From contig JAHAJA010000007.1 of assembly GCA_018372435.1 (NCBI GenBank), positions 62,001 to 126,000 of the forward strand: a DNA stretch of 64,000 nt, read 5' to 3'. A program made the position numbers and the translations under genes. Shown here one piece after another: positions 16,551 through 24,623 of the stretch (its first letter is position 1; the number at the start of each line of letters is the position of its first letter). A model generated the notes under the pieces. The model was not told the origin of the DNA and made no database searches. It saw nothing but the letters and a program-made list of their open reading frames with translations. The DNA is from Clostridiales bacterium. GTDB lineage: Bacteria; Bacillota; Clostridia; Lachnospirales; Lachnospiraceae.

Positions 16551-18237
16551 AACTATCCCATCTTTCATCTACCATTTTTTTAATATCATCACTCATCTTA
16601 ATATCATTTGGCCAATCTCTTGTTAGTCCTTCTTCTCGCCATTTTTTCGTAGCATCAATGCCAATCTTGTTATCGATGACCGTAATATCTCTTTTGGCAT
16701 CTATATTATTAAATACTTTCCACATAACAGTAGATAAGTCATTCTTATCAACATCATCATCAACTACTATCACAAATTTATCAGGATTATGATTTAAAAA
16801 CTCAACAGCTGTATCTCTTCCCTTATAAGGCCTGTCCTTGTTAATGGTAAGTATCTGATACGAGTTGGTTACCTTGTTGTCCTTCACCTTATTCGTCACA
16901 GTACAATCAACGCCGAGTCTGCTACCATACAATGCCTTATCAGAAGAATGGTCTAATGCATCTAGTGGTCCTTCTGATACTATTAAACTCTCCCTACCTT
17001 GCACATTACTTAGTACTGCATCACGAACTTCCTTCAAATTCTGTACATCAATTGTTTCATCAACCACCACAATCAATTTCGTATACATCATCTGGCCCAT
17101 TCCCCAGATGCTACTCATTACTTTACGCGCGCAGCCTGGATACTTATTACGTATAGATACGATTGCACAGTTATGAAATACACCTTCTAATGGTAAATTA
17201 AGATCTACTAATTCTGGCATTTGCATACGAAGTACTGGTAAAAAGAGACGTTCTGTCGCCTTAGCCATATAGCAATCTTCCATCGGTGGTTTTCCTACGA
17301 TTGTAGCTGGATAAATTGCATTCTTTTTATGAGTAATGCAAGTAACATGGAACTTAGGATAATAATCTGCCAACGAATAATATCCCGTATGGTCACCAAA
17401 AGGGCCCTCCAATACAAGATCCTCTGATGGGTCCACATACCCCTCTAATACTATTTCTGCACTACTTGGAACATAGATATCATTGGTAATACACTTCACC
17501 ATTTTTACATTTGATTTTCTTAACCACCCTGCAAGCATCATCTCGTCAATCATCTTTGGCATCGGTGCAGTCGCTGCATAAGTAATAGCTGGATCACATC
17601 CTAATGCAACGGATACTGGCATTCTTGTATTATCTGCAGCATAGCCCTTAAATATCTCTGAGCCATCTTTATGCTTGTGCCAATGCATACCAGTAGTTGT
17701 TTGATCAAGAATCTGCATACGATACATTCCTACATTTTGTTGCTTGGAATAACGATCCTTTGTAAAAATCAAAGGAAGGGTAATAAATCTTCCGGCATCT
17801 TCCGGCCAACACTTTAATACAGGAAGAGTATCAAGATTCACTTCTCTTTCAATCACTTGTTGGCAGGAACCTCTAAACCTACTCTTTATAGGGAAAACAT
17901 GAAGAAGGCGAAACATACGTGGAATACTTTTTATAAGTTTCTTGATGGATAAATAATTGCTTAAATCTAGATAATTAGCAATCTCGGTACCGATATCATC
18001 CAGTTGTTTCGCTCCAAGTCCCATACTCATTCTCTTATAACTTCCCATTGCATTAATTAAAACTGGGTATTTAGAGTTTTTTACATTTTTGAATAGTAAC
18101 GCATTTCCGTGTGCTTTTGAAACACGGTCAGCAATCTCCGTAATTTCTAGATCCGATGAAACTTCTTCATGAATCACGTCTAACTCTCCAGTTTCATCTA
18201 ACGCTTTTATAAAATGATGTAAATCTTTATATGCCAT
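16528..18237 (-). CDS. ubiD: UbiD-family prenyl-FMN-dependent decarboxylase
   Basis: A 569-residue decarboxylase that uses the prenylated flavin made by UbiX. Family signatures are REVNLDTLPVLKCWPEDAG (about 140), the GMYRMQILD and GMHWHKHKDG segments, and the EGPFGDHTGYYS loop (about 290) that contributes to the active site. It heads the six-gene operon; GGAAGAGAG precedes the ATG. It is longer than the roughly 490-residue E. coli UbiD, as MqnL-type proteins can be. The substrate should be a prenylated aromatic acid; which one is not known. Confidence 0.92.
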   Translation of the reverse strand: MAYKDLHHFIKALDETGELDVIHEEVSSDLEITEIADRVSKAHGNALLFKNVKNSKYPVLINAMGSYKRMSMGLGAKQLDDIGTEIANYLDLSNYLSIKKLIKSIPRMFRLLHVFPIKSRFRGSCQQVIEREVNLDTLPVLKCWPEDAGRFITLPLIFTKDRYSKQQNVGMYRMQILDQTTTGMHWHKHKDGSEIFKGYAADNTRMPVSVALGCDPAITYAATAPMPKMIDEMMLAGWLRKSNVKMVKCITNDIYVPSSAEIVLEGYVDPSEDLVLEGPFGDHTGYYSLADYYPKFHVTCITHKKNAIYPATIVGKPPMEDCYMAKATERLFLPVLRMQMPELVDLNLPLEGVFHNCAIVSIRNKYPGCARKVMSSIWGMGQMMYTKLIVVVDETIDVQNLKEVRDAVLSNVQGRESLIVSEGPLDALDHSSDKALYGSRLGVDCTVTNKVKDNKVTNSYQILTINKDRPYKGRDTAVEFLNHNPDKFVIVVDDDVDKNDLSTVMWKVFNNIDAKRDITVIDNKIGIDATKKWREEGLTRDWPNDIKMSDDIKKMVDERWDSYGIGENN

Positions 18238-18412
18238 CTCTCTCTTCCTTCATTGTTCAATAACTAAGTTAATAAGTTTGCATTCACATGTATCTACATA
18301 AAAAGACGCATATACATTTAATTTTACAACAATATTCTTATATTTGCAATGTGATTTTTTGAGGGCTACATCGTAGAGAACTCGGAGAATTTTCTTTATT
18401 GGTATAAAGCTA

Positions 18413-18441
18413 TTGATGTCGATAAGTATGCAATGTATAAT
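18413..18441 (+). promoter_or_regulatory. promoter of the DUF4177 gene
   Basis: TTGATG (18413-18418) and a perfect TATAAT (18436-18441) are separated by 17 bp, 58 nt before the start codon. It is divergent from ubiD. A TTGTT-TT-AACAA dyad lies between the -10 and the gene. Confidence 0.65.
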
Positions 18442-18499
18442 ATTACCATATATATCAATTGTTTTAACAACGAATAAATTTAGAATGGGGGGTATTGAA

Positions 18500-18646
18500 A
18501 TGAAAAAATATGAGTATAAATGTGTGTTCATAGGTGGTGGTGCAGAAAAAACCTCCAGAATACTAACTGAATACGGAAAACAAGGTTGGGAATTAGTATG
18601 TATATGGTGGGCTTGGCATTACTTAAAAAGAGAAGTGGAAAATTAA
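18500..18646 (+). CDS. DUF4177-family small protein
   Basis: A 48-residue protein: MKKYEYKCVFI, then an EYGKQGWELVC helix-turn, then WHYLKRE. This is the whole of the small DUF4177 fold, in which 'GxxGWELV' is the hallmark. The start is the ATG after GGGGGG; a longer frame opening at 18413 is ruled out because the promoter lies there. The role of the family is unknown. It is divergent from the ubiD operon and ends at a strong terminator. Confidence 0.75.
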   Translation: MKKYEYKCVFIGGGAEKTSRILTEYGKQGWELVCIWWAWHYLKREVEN

Positions 18647-18670
18647 TAAAAGACTATAAAAAAAGTAAAT

Positions 18671-18717
18671 AAGTGCTACTACACGAACGATTTTTAATCG
18701 TTCGTGTAGTAGCACTT
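18671..18717. terminator. strong bidirectional terminator
   Basis: A perfect 21-bp stem (AAGTGCTACTACACGAACGA and one more pair) closes a 5-nt loop, with A-rich and T-rich flanks. It separates the convergent DUF4177 and methyltransferase genes. Confidence 0.92.
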
Positions 18718-18727
18718 TTCAGTTTCC

Positions 18728-19504
18728 TTATTCCTTGCGTAAGATATCTAAGGTATGTGAACTTGCTCCTAATAACTCTTGTCTCTCACATGTAGATAGA
18801 TGATACTTAATGAATAGTTCAAAGGTCTCTTCTTCCATTTCATTCAAAACAGGTCTCATATAATTTGCTGGACCATCGGCTGCAATTAACTTGATTCTCT
18901 GTAAACCAACTTCTTCATCTAATTTGTTGATATCATCGATTCTTACATAATCATATAAATCTTCCGGCTTTGAAATTACGTGAAAATCTTCAGTTAACTT
19001 TCCATTCTCTATACATTCTTTGATATTGTTTTCTCTGAAGCCATGTATAATTACACTATATTCATTCATAATATAGGCAACCAAAACCACACCACCAACT
19101 TTAGTAACTCGCTTTGCCTCTTTCAGTGCCTTTAGCTTGTCTTCATATTGGTATAGGTGATACATTGGACCAAATACTAACGTCATATCAAAGGTATTAT
19201 CTGCAAATCTTGATAAATCGAGTGCCGTGCCTTGCATTGCCTTCACAGTGCTTTTTTTTGACTTTAATATACCAAGATTATATTTTACAAGTTCAATAGC
19301 CGTAACATCATATCCCTCATTAGCTAGTTGTACGGAATATCTTCCAGTCCCTGCCCCAACATCTAAGATCTTAGCACTTGGCATGTCTTCTAGATACTCG
19401 TGAATATATTTCATAGAGGTGATATATTCCACTTGTCCATGTCTTCTCGTTAATCTCTTATCTTCACAAAATTTATTATAATGTTTTTCTAATTCTATTG
19501 TCAT
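18728..19504 (-). CDS. class I SAM-dependent methyltransferase
   Basis: A 258-residue methyltransferase. The SAM-binding motif I is ILDVGAGTGRYS (about residues 44-55), followed by the acidic strand end TAIELV and motif IV MTLVFGPMYHLY (about 110). The C-terminal half carries extra helices found in a set of clostridial methyltransferases of unknown substrate. It is monocistronic. Although it is near the ubiDAX operon, it does not look like the UbiE/MenG quinone methyltransferase family, so I do not link it to that pathway. Confidence 0.85.
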   Translation of the reverse strand: MTIELEKHYNKFCEDKRLTRRHGQVEYITSMKYIHEYLEDMPSAKILDVGAGTGRYSVQLANEGYDVTAIELVKYNLGILKSKKSTVKAMQGTALDLSRFADNTFDMTLVFGPMYHLYQYEDKLKALKEAKRVTKVGGVVLVAYIMNEYSVIIHGFRENNIKECIENGKLTEDFHVISKPEDLYDYVRIDDINKLDEEVGLQRIKLIAADGPANYMRPVLNEMEEETFELFIKYHLSTCERQELLGASSHTLDILRKE

Positions 19505-19639
19505 CTCACTACATTTCTTTCTTTAAAAATTATTTTTCTTGTTACAGTAAACTTTATAGTCCTTAATAGTATACACTGCCTTTTATTAAGATACAATCTG
19601 AAATTATAGTGAGCTTGTCTTAGATTCTAAATATTCTCC

Positions 19640-20161
19640 CTATATAAAGAGACCTAATATTTTGTTTTTCTGTTTCCTTGATACTTTATCAAGTACATTT
19701 CTATAGGTGTATCGAAACCAGTACTTGTAATTTTCAGGATTGTTTCTAAGTTCATCCAATATCTCAAAAACATTCATCCACTTCCATGACATAATTTCTT
19801 CTTTATTTGGTTCAGGTACTCCATAGTAAAATCCTATATATACATGGTGATACTCGTGCTCATATAAAATATCACCAGGTTCCATTCTATAATAAAATTC
19901 AGATAGCTTGTCTAATTTACAATCAAACCCAAATTCTTCTTCTAAGCTTCTATGAACGGCTACTTCAATAGTTTCATTTTCTTGAGGATAACCGCTACAA
20001 GTATTGGTCCAAAGCCCATCTGAGTTATACGTATTAACCGCCCTTTTTTGCATTAATAATTTAACATTCGAGTCAAATATAAAAACTGAAAATGAATCCT
20101 TCATACCTTCACACCTTCCTAATTTCTTTACTATTAGTTCAAATATTCCTTTTTCCAACAT
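19640..20161 (-). CDS. idi: type 1 isopentenyl-diphosphate isomerase
   Basis: A 173-residue Nudix-fold enzyme that interconverts IPP and DMAPP. The active-site cysteine lies in TNTCSGYPQ, the modified Nudix helix in AVHRSLEEEFGF and the metal/acid pair in LYEHEYHHV, as in E. coli Idi. The ATG is used; a TTG just before it is in frame, and no clear ribosome site is seen. DMAPP is the source of the prenyl group for UbiX and of polyprenyl donors for UbiA, so the location 1.4 kb from ubiD may be meaningful. It is transcribed separately. Confidence 0.88.
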   Translation of the reverse strand: MLEKGIFELIVKKLGRCEGMKDSFSVFIFDSNVKLLMQKRAVNTYNSDGLWTNTCSGYPQENETIEVAVHRSLEEEFGFDCKLDKLSEFYYRMEPGDILYEHEYHHVYIGFYYGVPEPNKEEIMSWKWMNVFEILDELRNNPENYKYWFRYTYRNVLDKVSRKQKNKILGLFI

Positions 20162-20181
20162 CAATTATATAATTAATGACG

Positions 20182-20233
20182 AAAAAAAGACCATGACGCA
20201 GAATAAACAAATATGTTCACCAAACGTCATGGT
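20182..20233 (-). terminator. terminator downstream of the double-HTH regulator, antisense to the peptide gene 5' side
   Basis: ACCATGACG (20190-20198) pairs with CGTCATGGT (20225-20233), and on the minus strand a T7 tract follows. It is the first terminator reached by transcripts of the regulator gene that ends at 20434. The regulator mRNA would therefore run through the whole convergent peptide gene before stopping here. It lies 20 nt before idi. Confidence 0.75.
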
Positions 20234-20290
20234 TAATGTTATAACTCTGTAGTAATATAAAAACATAAAATAATTGAGGAGGTATTCATT

Positions 20291-20452
20291 ATGTTAAAAA
20301 AATTAAAAAATTCACTTGTTGTACTTTTTTTATTAGGGGCTATTGTATTACCTCTTAGTAATTCCAAAAACTTTAACAACTCTACCAATAATCAAAATAC
20401 AAACACAGTTATGCAGCTTTGTTTACCATCTGATCAACATGATATAAAGTAG
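20291..20452 (+). CDS. small secreted peptide, candidate signalling peptide
   Basis: A 53-residue frame after a strong GAGGAGGT site. Residues 1-24 form a Sec-type signal (two Lys-rich turns, then VVLFLLGAIVLPL); the rest is Asn/Thr rich and ends in TVMQLCLPSDQHDIK. Its last 19 bases overlap the end of the convergent double-HTH regulator. Size and architecture resemble pro-peptides such as PapR that are exported, trimmed and sensed by HTH-TPR regulators. That function is inference; no homologue was recognised. Confidence 0.6.
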   Translation: MLKKLKNSLVVLFLLGAIVLPLSNSKNFNNSTNNQNTNTVMQLCLPSDQHDIK

Positions 20453-22332
20453 TATTCGTTCTCTATATCCTGTTCGAAAATCTCATAATACTGTATCTTA
20501 ACCCATTCGTGAATATCTTTCTTTTTAAGTAACTTTGCTAGCAAGAAAGCTTGTAATAATATTTTTTTACAATCTTTCTTGCTTTCTCTAATATTAACTA
20601 AACATTCAGCTTTAACTGCTAATAAACCAGTTAATGAAAAACCCTCACCTGCTGACAGACAGTAATGAATTCCATCCTCGCTTGTTTTCAAGGATTCCAC
20701 ATAGTCTCCAATACGGCCTTGTTCATTTGCTAAATTATAACACGTAAGAAGATATCCTTTCAGATTATTATATAAACCTACTGTATCTTTCTCATAATTG
20801 TTCTTAACGATAGACAATATTCTGATTTTCTCATTACTATCTCCTAGTTGCCCTTTGGCATTTCCGATATTATTCCATATTGTTGTCTCAGTTTGGGTTA
20901 AGGGCCATCCTTCTAAACAATTAACTAATTCTTCTTCCGTTAGCTGCGATCTTAGTTCTTTTCTTATTCGATGAGGAGTTTCGTTAATAGGGGCAGTTAT
21001 TCTAAGAGCTTCTAATAATCTCTCTATTAACGCTTCTTGAGTTATCTCTCCCTTACATGCCTCTAGTAAGGACCTACTTCTTAATATGAATTGCTTATTA
21101 ACTGCTTCTGATTGATTGAGTTTTCTCTCTAACAATAGGAGTACTTTCCCAGCACCCTCAAAATCATAGCTTTCCATATGCCTTCCAAAATCTCTCCTTA
21201 GCACATGAAGTTCATAATCATTAGATTTTATAAAAGGGTAGTACCGAATTCCTTCCCTTCCCATATAAGTCATCAACTCTTCATAATGCCTGTCAGTTGG
21301 CTTTCTCCCCCCTTCTATTCTTGAAACAGTTAAAGGGTCACATACGTCGCTTAAATCTTCTTGTGTGATTCCAAGAATTTTACGAAGTGCTCGAATCTGA
21401 CTACCAATAACATGGCCATGAGATATGGGCGCTGGTATCAAAATCTTCTCAGCCCCACTTTTTTCAAGATTCCCTATAAGTTCCTCTAAAACTTGTATAG
21501 CAGAATAATAGAACTTCTTATTCCTAGTATAATCATTATCTTCCCCATTAAGGGCATAATTTAGCTGTATATTTAATAATTCCGCTAAATAAGTAATCCT
21601 ACTCTCTTTGATGAGGATATTAATTGCTCTATCACAGATATATAATTCTGCAAATCTGTTTTCATCCACTAGTTTTTCTGCTAATAATAACGCAATTTTA
21701 GGATATAGACGTACTAATTCTTCATCATCTAGTACATTCTTCTCGATATACTCAATCAGATTGAATAAGATGTTAATTGATTCACTTCTTTTTCCTTGGG
21801 CATACAAACTCTCTGCTAACAATATAATAAGCATTATCTCCTCATCATGCAAAAGATAATCTAACATCTCATCTACTTTAAATTGAGTAAATGTTTTTCG
21901 AAGCCCCTTATGTATCAAGTCAATAACATCTTCCGAATTTACATCTTGTGTAATTGCCAAAACAATCTTCACCACACAACAAAATTGCTCTAGAAGTACA
22001 TTTTTGCTTGTATTTCCTATTACTTTTTCATACTGCCCTAATAGATCTAAAGCTTTGTCATACTCTTCTAATAATAACGATTCAAGTATATTCCTTCGCA
22101 AAAATACAGCTTTATATTCAGCCATGGTATAGGATATTCCAAATTTATTAATGGAGAAACCCAATCGTTGAAATAGTGCATCGGTTAATAGTTTTTGTGG
22201 TGTACACTTGCCACTTTCTATCCGTACTAATGCTGCTCTGTCGCATAGACCTCTGCATAATTTGCTTTGACTGATTCCCTTTGATTCTCGTAAACCTTTA
22301 ATTAAATTTCCAATATAATTTTTATCTTCCAT
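20434..22332 (-). CDS. double-HTH, TPR-like regulator (RRNPP-like)
   Basis: A 632-residue cytoplasmic regulator with two XRE-type helix-turn-helix domains. The first is residues 7-60 (IKGLRESKGISQSKLCRGL), the second about 312-365 (IRALRKILGITQEDLSDVC). Each is followed by a long array of helical hairpins that reads like TPR repeats. HTH plus TPR is the plan of peptide-sensing PlcR/Rgg/NprR proteins; having two HTH domains is unusual. AAGGGGC precedes the ATG. The only gene overlapping it is the convergent secreted peptide at its 3' end, its most likely partner. Confidence 0.8.
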   Translation of the reverse strand: MEDKNYIGNLIKGLRESKGISQSKLCRGLCDRAALVRIESGKCTPQKLLTDALFQRLGFSINKFGISYTMAEYKAVFLRRNILESLLLEEYDKALDLLGQYEKVIGNTSKNVLLEQFCCVVKIVLAITQDVNSEDVIDLIHKGLRKTFTQFKVDEMLDYLLHDEEIMLIILLAESLYAQGKRSESINILFNLIEYIEKNVLDDEELVRLYPKIALLLAEKLVDENRFAELYICDRAINILIKESRITYLAELLNIQLNYALNGEDNDYTRNKKFYYSAIQVLEELIGNLEKSGAEKILIPAPISHGHVIGSQIRALRKILGITQEDLSDVCDPLTVSRIEGGRKPTDRHYEELMTYMGREGIRYYPFIKSNDYELHVLRRDFGRHMESYDFEGAGKVLLLLERKLNQSEAVNKQFILRSRSLLEACKGEITQEALIERLLEALRITAPINETPHRIRKELRSQLTEEELVNCLEGWPLTQTETTIWNNIGNAKGQLGDSNEKIRILSIVKNNYEKDTVGLYNNLKGYLLTCYNLANEQGRIGDYVESLKTSEDGIHYCLSAGEGFSLTGLLAVKAECLVNIRESKKDCKKILLQAFLLAKLLKKKDIHEWVKIQYYEIFEQDIENEYYFISC

Positions 22333-22499
22333 CTTATATGCCCCTTATAAGTAATCAGCTACGGTTTCAATAATACTAAATATCAGAACGCAAAAATAGT
22401 ATATATTTACAATATTATAATATTAATTCCCTACATTGTCCATTTATATCTGCCAATTTAACATAATATAACGAATGTAATAAATAAAGGTAATAAAAA

Positions 22500-22529
22500 T
22501 CACTTGCAACTCTTAATAAGTGCAAGTGA
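22500..22529 (-). terminator. terminator after the P450 gene
   Basis: A perfect 9-bp stem, TCACTTGCA against TGCAAGTGA with a 12-nt loop, is followed on the minus strand by TTTTTATT. It lies 10 nt after the P450 stop. Confidence 0.82.
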
Positions 22530-22538
22530 CTCTTTAAC

Positions 22539-23873
22539 TTATATTTTTGTTTTTATATTCTTTGTTTTTATATTCTTCTTTTTTACTTTCTGCATTATTA
22601 CATTCTTCTTTTTTGCTTTCTTCCTTTTAACATTCTTCATAACGAATCCACTTCTTGGCAATGTTGGTATCTGGTTCAGTGGAATACATAAATCTTGATT
22701 TGGTACCGTATACTCTATTTTATTCACCAAATAGTCAGTAAAGACCATCATTACCTTTAATGTTATCATATCACCGGCACATCGGTGCCCCGTATGAATA
22801 TTTCCACCGCCTTGTGGCATCAAATCATATAAGCACTTTTCACGCTTTTTAAACCTCTCTGGATTAAATGTATACGGTTGCTTCCAAAGCTTCTCATCAT
22901 GCATCATACCATATAAATCAAGCATCACTAAAGTGTTCTTTTTGAATACGCAATGATTCCATCTAAAGCTCTTTATTACTTTTGCTCCAATGAACGGACT
23001 AAATGGATAATACCGTCTTACCTCTTGACAAAACATCTCTAGATATATGGGGTCTTTCTTCTTTAATTTCTCTTTACATTCTGGATTTTCATATAGTGCT
23101 ACCGCAACAAAAGTGATGTATGTGGCAATAGCAATAATAGGGCGAAGTAGATTAATCAACTCTCTTGCTGCAATCTTTATATCTACAAGTTCACCATTTA
23201 TATCTTTGCACATACTCATCTGATATAAAGGTGTTCTTTTATCTACTGCAAACATTCCCAATCTAACTTCTTTAATAAGTTGTTCTATCCAATGTTCGAC
23301 ACATTTTCTAGAACGTTTTCCCTTTCTATAAAAAGAACCTATTCTGCCAAAAGAGTAGATCATATATCCAAAATCCTCTAAGAACTCTTTCTCTTTTTCT
23401 TTTGGATAAGGAACAGCTGTCCATTCACATACACTTAAAAACAGTACCTTTTTGCTTTCATCAAACAATTTGATACTCTTCTTCTTTTCCCACTCTTTCG
23501 ATTGACGATCTAAGTTCTTCAAACATAACTCTATTAATTGTTCTTCATATTCAGGTGTTAATAAGGACATGAACAAGCTTTTTCGTTTTAGATGCTCTTT
23601 CCCATCTAGTCCCTGAATAGCATTCTTACCAAATAATGTTTTCTGAACACGCATAGGCGCTACACCATGCCGTATGAAATATTTATCATTATAGAAGACC
23701 TTTGCTGCCTCTACGCCACTTAGAAAGATGACTCTCTTTCCTAATACGCGTGAAATTACAATTGGTGATTGATACTTTTTAATGCGATTTTGAATAAATG
23801 GATATCCTTCTCTGATAAGATCTACAGTATGGTCAATCCCTTTTTCTTTTGGAATTCCTTGATTCGTTGGCAT
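22539..23873 (-). CDS. cytochrome P450, CYP152 fatty-acid peroxygenase type
   Basis: A 444-residue P450. The heme ligand is Cys365 in PQGGGNIHTGHRCAGD, the ExxR pair is Glu284-Arg287, and Arg244-Pro245 in LINLLRPI matches the substrate-carboxylate Arg-Pro of CYP152 enzymes such as P450-BS-beta. Those enzymes hydroxylate fatty acids with H2O2 and need no reductase. The body matches the family length, but residues 414-444 form an extra tail of Lys-rich repeats (KKNxxxxK, NIKTKNIKTK). GAAGGA precedes the ATG. It is monocistronic, downstream of marR on the same strand. Confidence 0.93.
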   Translation of the reverse strand: MPTNQGIPKEKGIDHTVDLIREGYPFIQNRIKKYQSPIVISRVLGKRVIFLSGVEAAKVFYNDKYFIRHGVAPMRVQKTLFGKNAIQGLDGKEHLKRKSLFMSLLTPEYEEQLIELCLKNLDRQSKEWEKKKSIKLFDESKKVLFLSVCEWTAVPYPKEKEKEFLEDFGYMIYSFGRIGSFYRKGKRSRKCVEHWIEQLIKEVRLGMFAVDKRTPLYQMSMCKDINGELVDIKIAARELINLLRPIIAIATYITFVAVALYENPECKEKLKKKDPIYLEMFCQEVRRYYPFSPFIGAKVIKSFRWNHCVFKKNTLVMLDLYGMMHDEKLWKQPYTFNPERFKKREKCLYDLMPQGGGNIHTGHRCAGDMITLKVMMVFTDYLVNKIEYTVPNQDLCIPLNQIPTLPRSGFVMKNVKRKKAKKKNVIMQKVKKKNIKTKNIKTKI

Positions 23874-24038
23874 TTTAATTCCTTCTTTCTCTTATATTCA
23901 CTATTCTTCGTAACGTAAGCTACGCTAGATTCGCTGTAAAATCTACTTTGATTCTTATAGTATTCTATAAAGTTCTCTCCCATATGCAAAAAAGAAAGAT
24001 GTTTGCCATTATTTATGTTTTAACTTGATTGTAGCAAA

Positions 24039-24512
24039 TTATGTTAAGCCGTTATCCTTGCTACTTGGTTCTATCCACTGATTATATATTGCTACTTTAT
24101 TACAAAGATCAAATAACGTCTTACTCTCATCCTCTGTAAGAGCACCTAATAGCTGGTTTTCCCAAGCGGTTACAATCGCTAATACCTCCTCGCGGATTTC
24201 CATCGCCTTTTCGGTAAGATATACTCGGTAGATTCTTTTATCCTCTGAATCTTGCCTTACATCAACATAACCATTGTCAGATAACTTACCAATGGCTCGT
24301 GTAGTTGTTGCCTTATCAACATGTACAATCTTTGTCAACTCATCATGTTTTAAACCATCTTGTAAATATAGCTTTACAAGAAATTGAATTTGCCCATATC
24401 CTATATTATATTTTGCAAATTCATGTGATAAATTAGTTACTCCATTACGATAAAACAAACTTATAAAATTTCCTACCGAAGTAATATCATTTACGTTATG
24501 CTTTTGATCCAT
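24039..24512 (-). CDS. MarR-family regulator (MATE-linked)
   Basis: A 157-residue winged-helix repressor. The recognition helix region is HDELTKIVHVDKATTTRAI and the wing is VDVRQDSEDKRIYRVYLT. It lies 111 nt downstream of a MATE efflux gene on the same strand. Two near-identical palindromes of the size bound by MarR dimers sit in the MATE promoter, so it probably represses the MATE gene and, through readthrough, itself. The ligand would be a substrate of the pump. Confidence 0.9.
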   Translation of the reverse strand: MDQKHNVNDITSVGNFISLFYRNGVTNLSHEFAKYNIGYGQIQFLVKLYLQDGLKHDELTKIVHVDKATTTRAIGKLSDNGYVDVRQDSEDKRIYRVYLTEKAMEIREEVLAIVTAWENQLLGALTEDESKTLFDLCNKVAIYNQWIEPSSKDNGLT

Positions 24513-24570
24513 AATAATAACCTTGCCTTTCTTAAAGCCTGCAAACTTTGGGCTACAGGCACTAATTTGC

Positions 24571-24596
24571 GTGTGAAAAATCTTGATTTTTCACAC
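24571..24596. promoter_or_regulatory. perfect hairpin between the MATE and MarR genes
   Basis: GTGTGAAAAATC-TT-GATTTTTCACAC is a perfect 12-bp inverted repeat with a 2-nt loop. No T tract follows on the minus strand, so it is not a standard terminator. It may be an mRNA processing or attenuation hairpin, or an operator for a separate marR promoter. Confidence 0.5.
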
Positions 24597-24623
24597 TATG
24601 TTCCTTTATACGTACTTTTAAAC

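Noticed and set aside
16222..16626. 134-codon plus-strand frame inside ubiA/ubiD
   Set aside because: It lies opposite conserved UbiA motifs and has no ribosome site.
18250..18531. 93-codon minus-strand frame upstream of ubiD
   Set aside because: It lies across the TTGATG/TATAAT promoter and the start of the DUF4177 gene, has no ribosome site and its translation resembles no protein; it is probably the ubiD leader and divergent control region.
18728..19504. Methyltransferase as the missing quinone C-methylase of the ubiDAX pathway
   Set aside because: Its motifs do not match UbiE/MenG and it is in a separate transcript, with a strong terminator in between.
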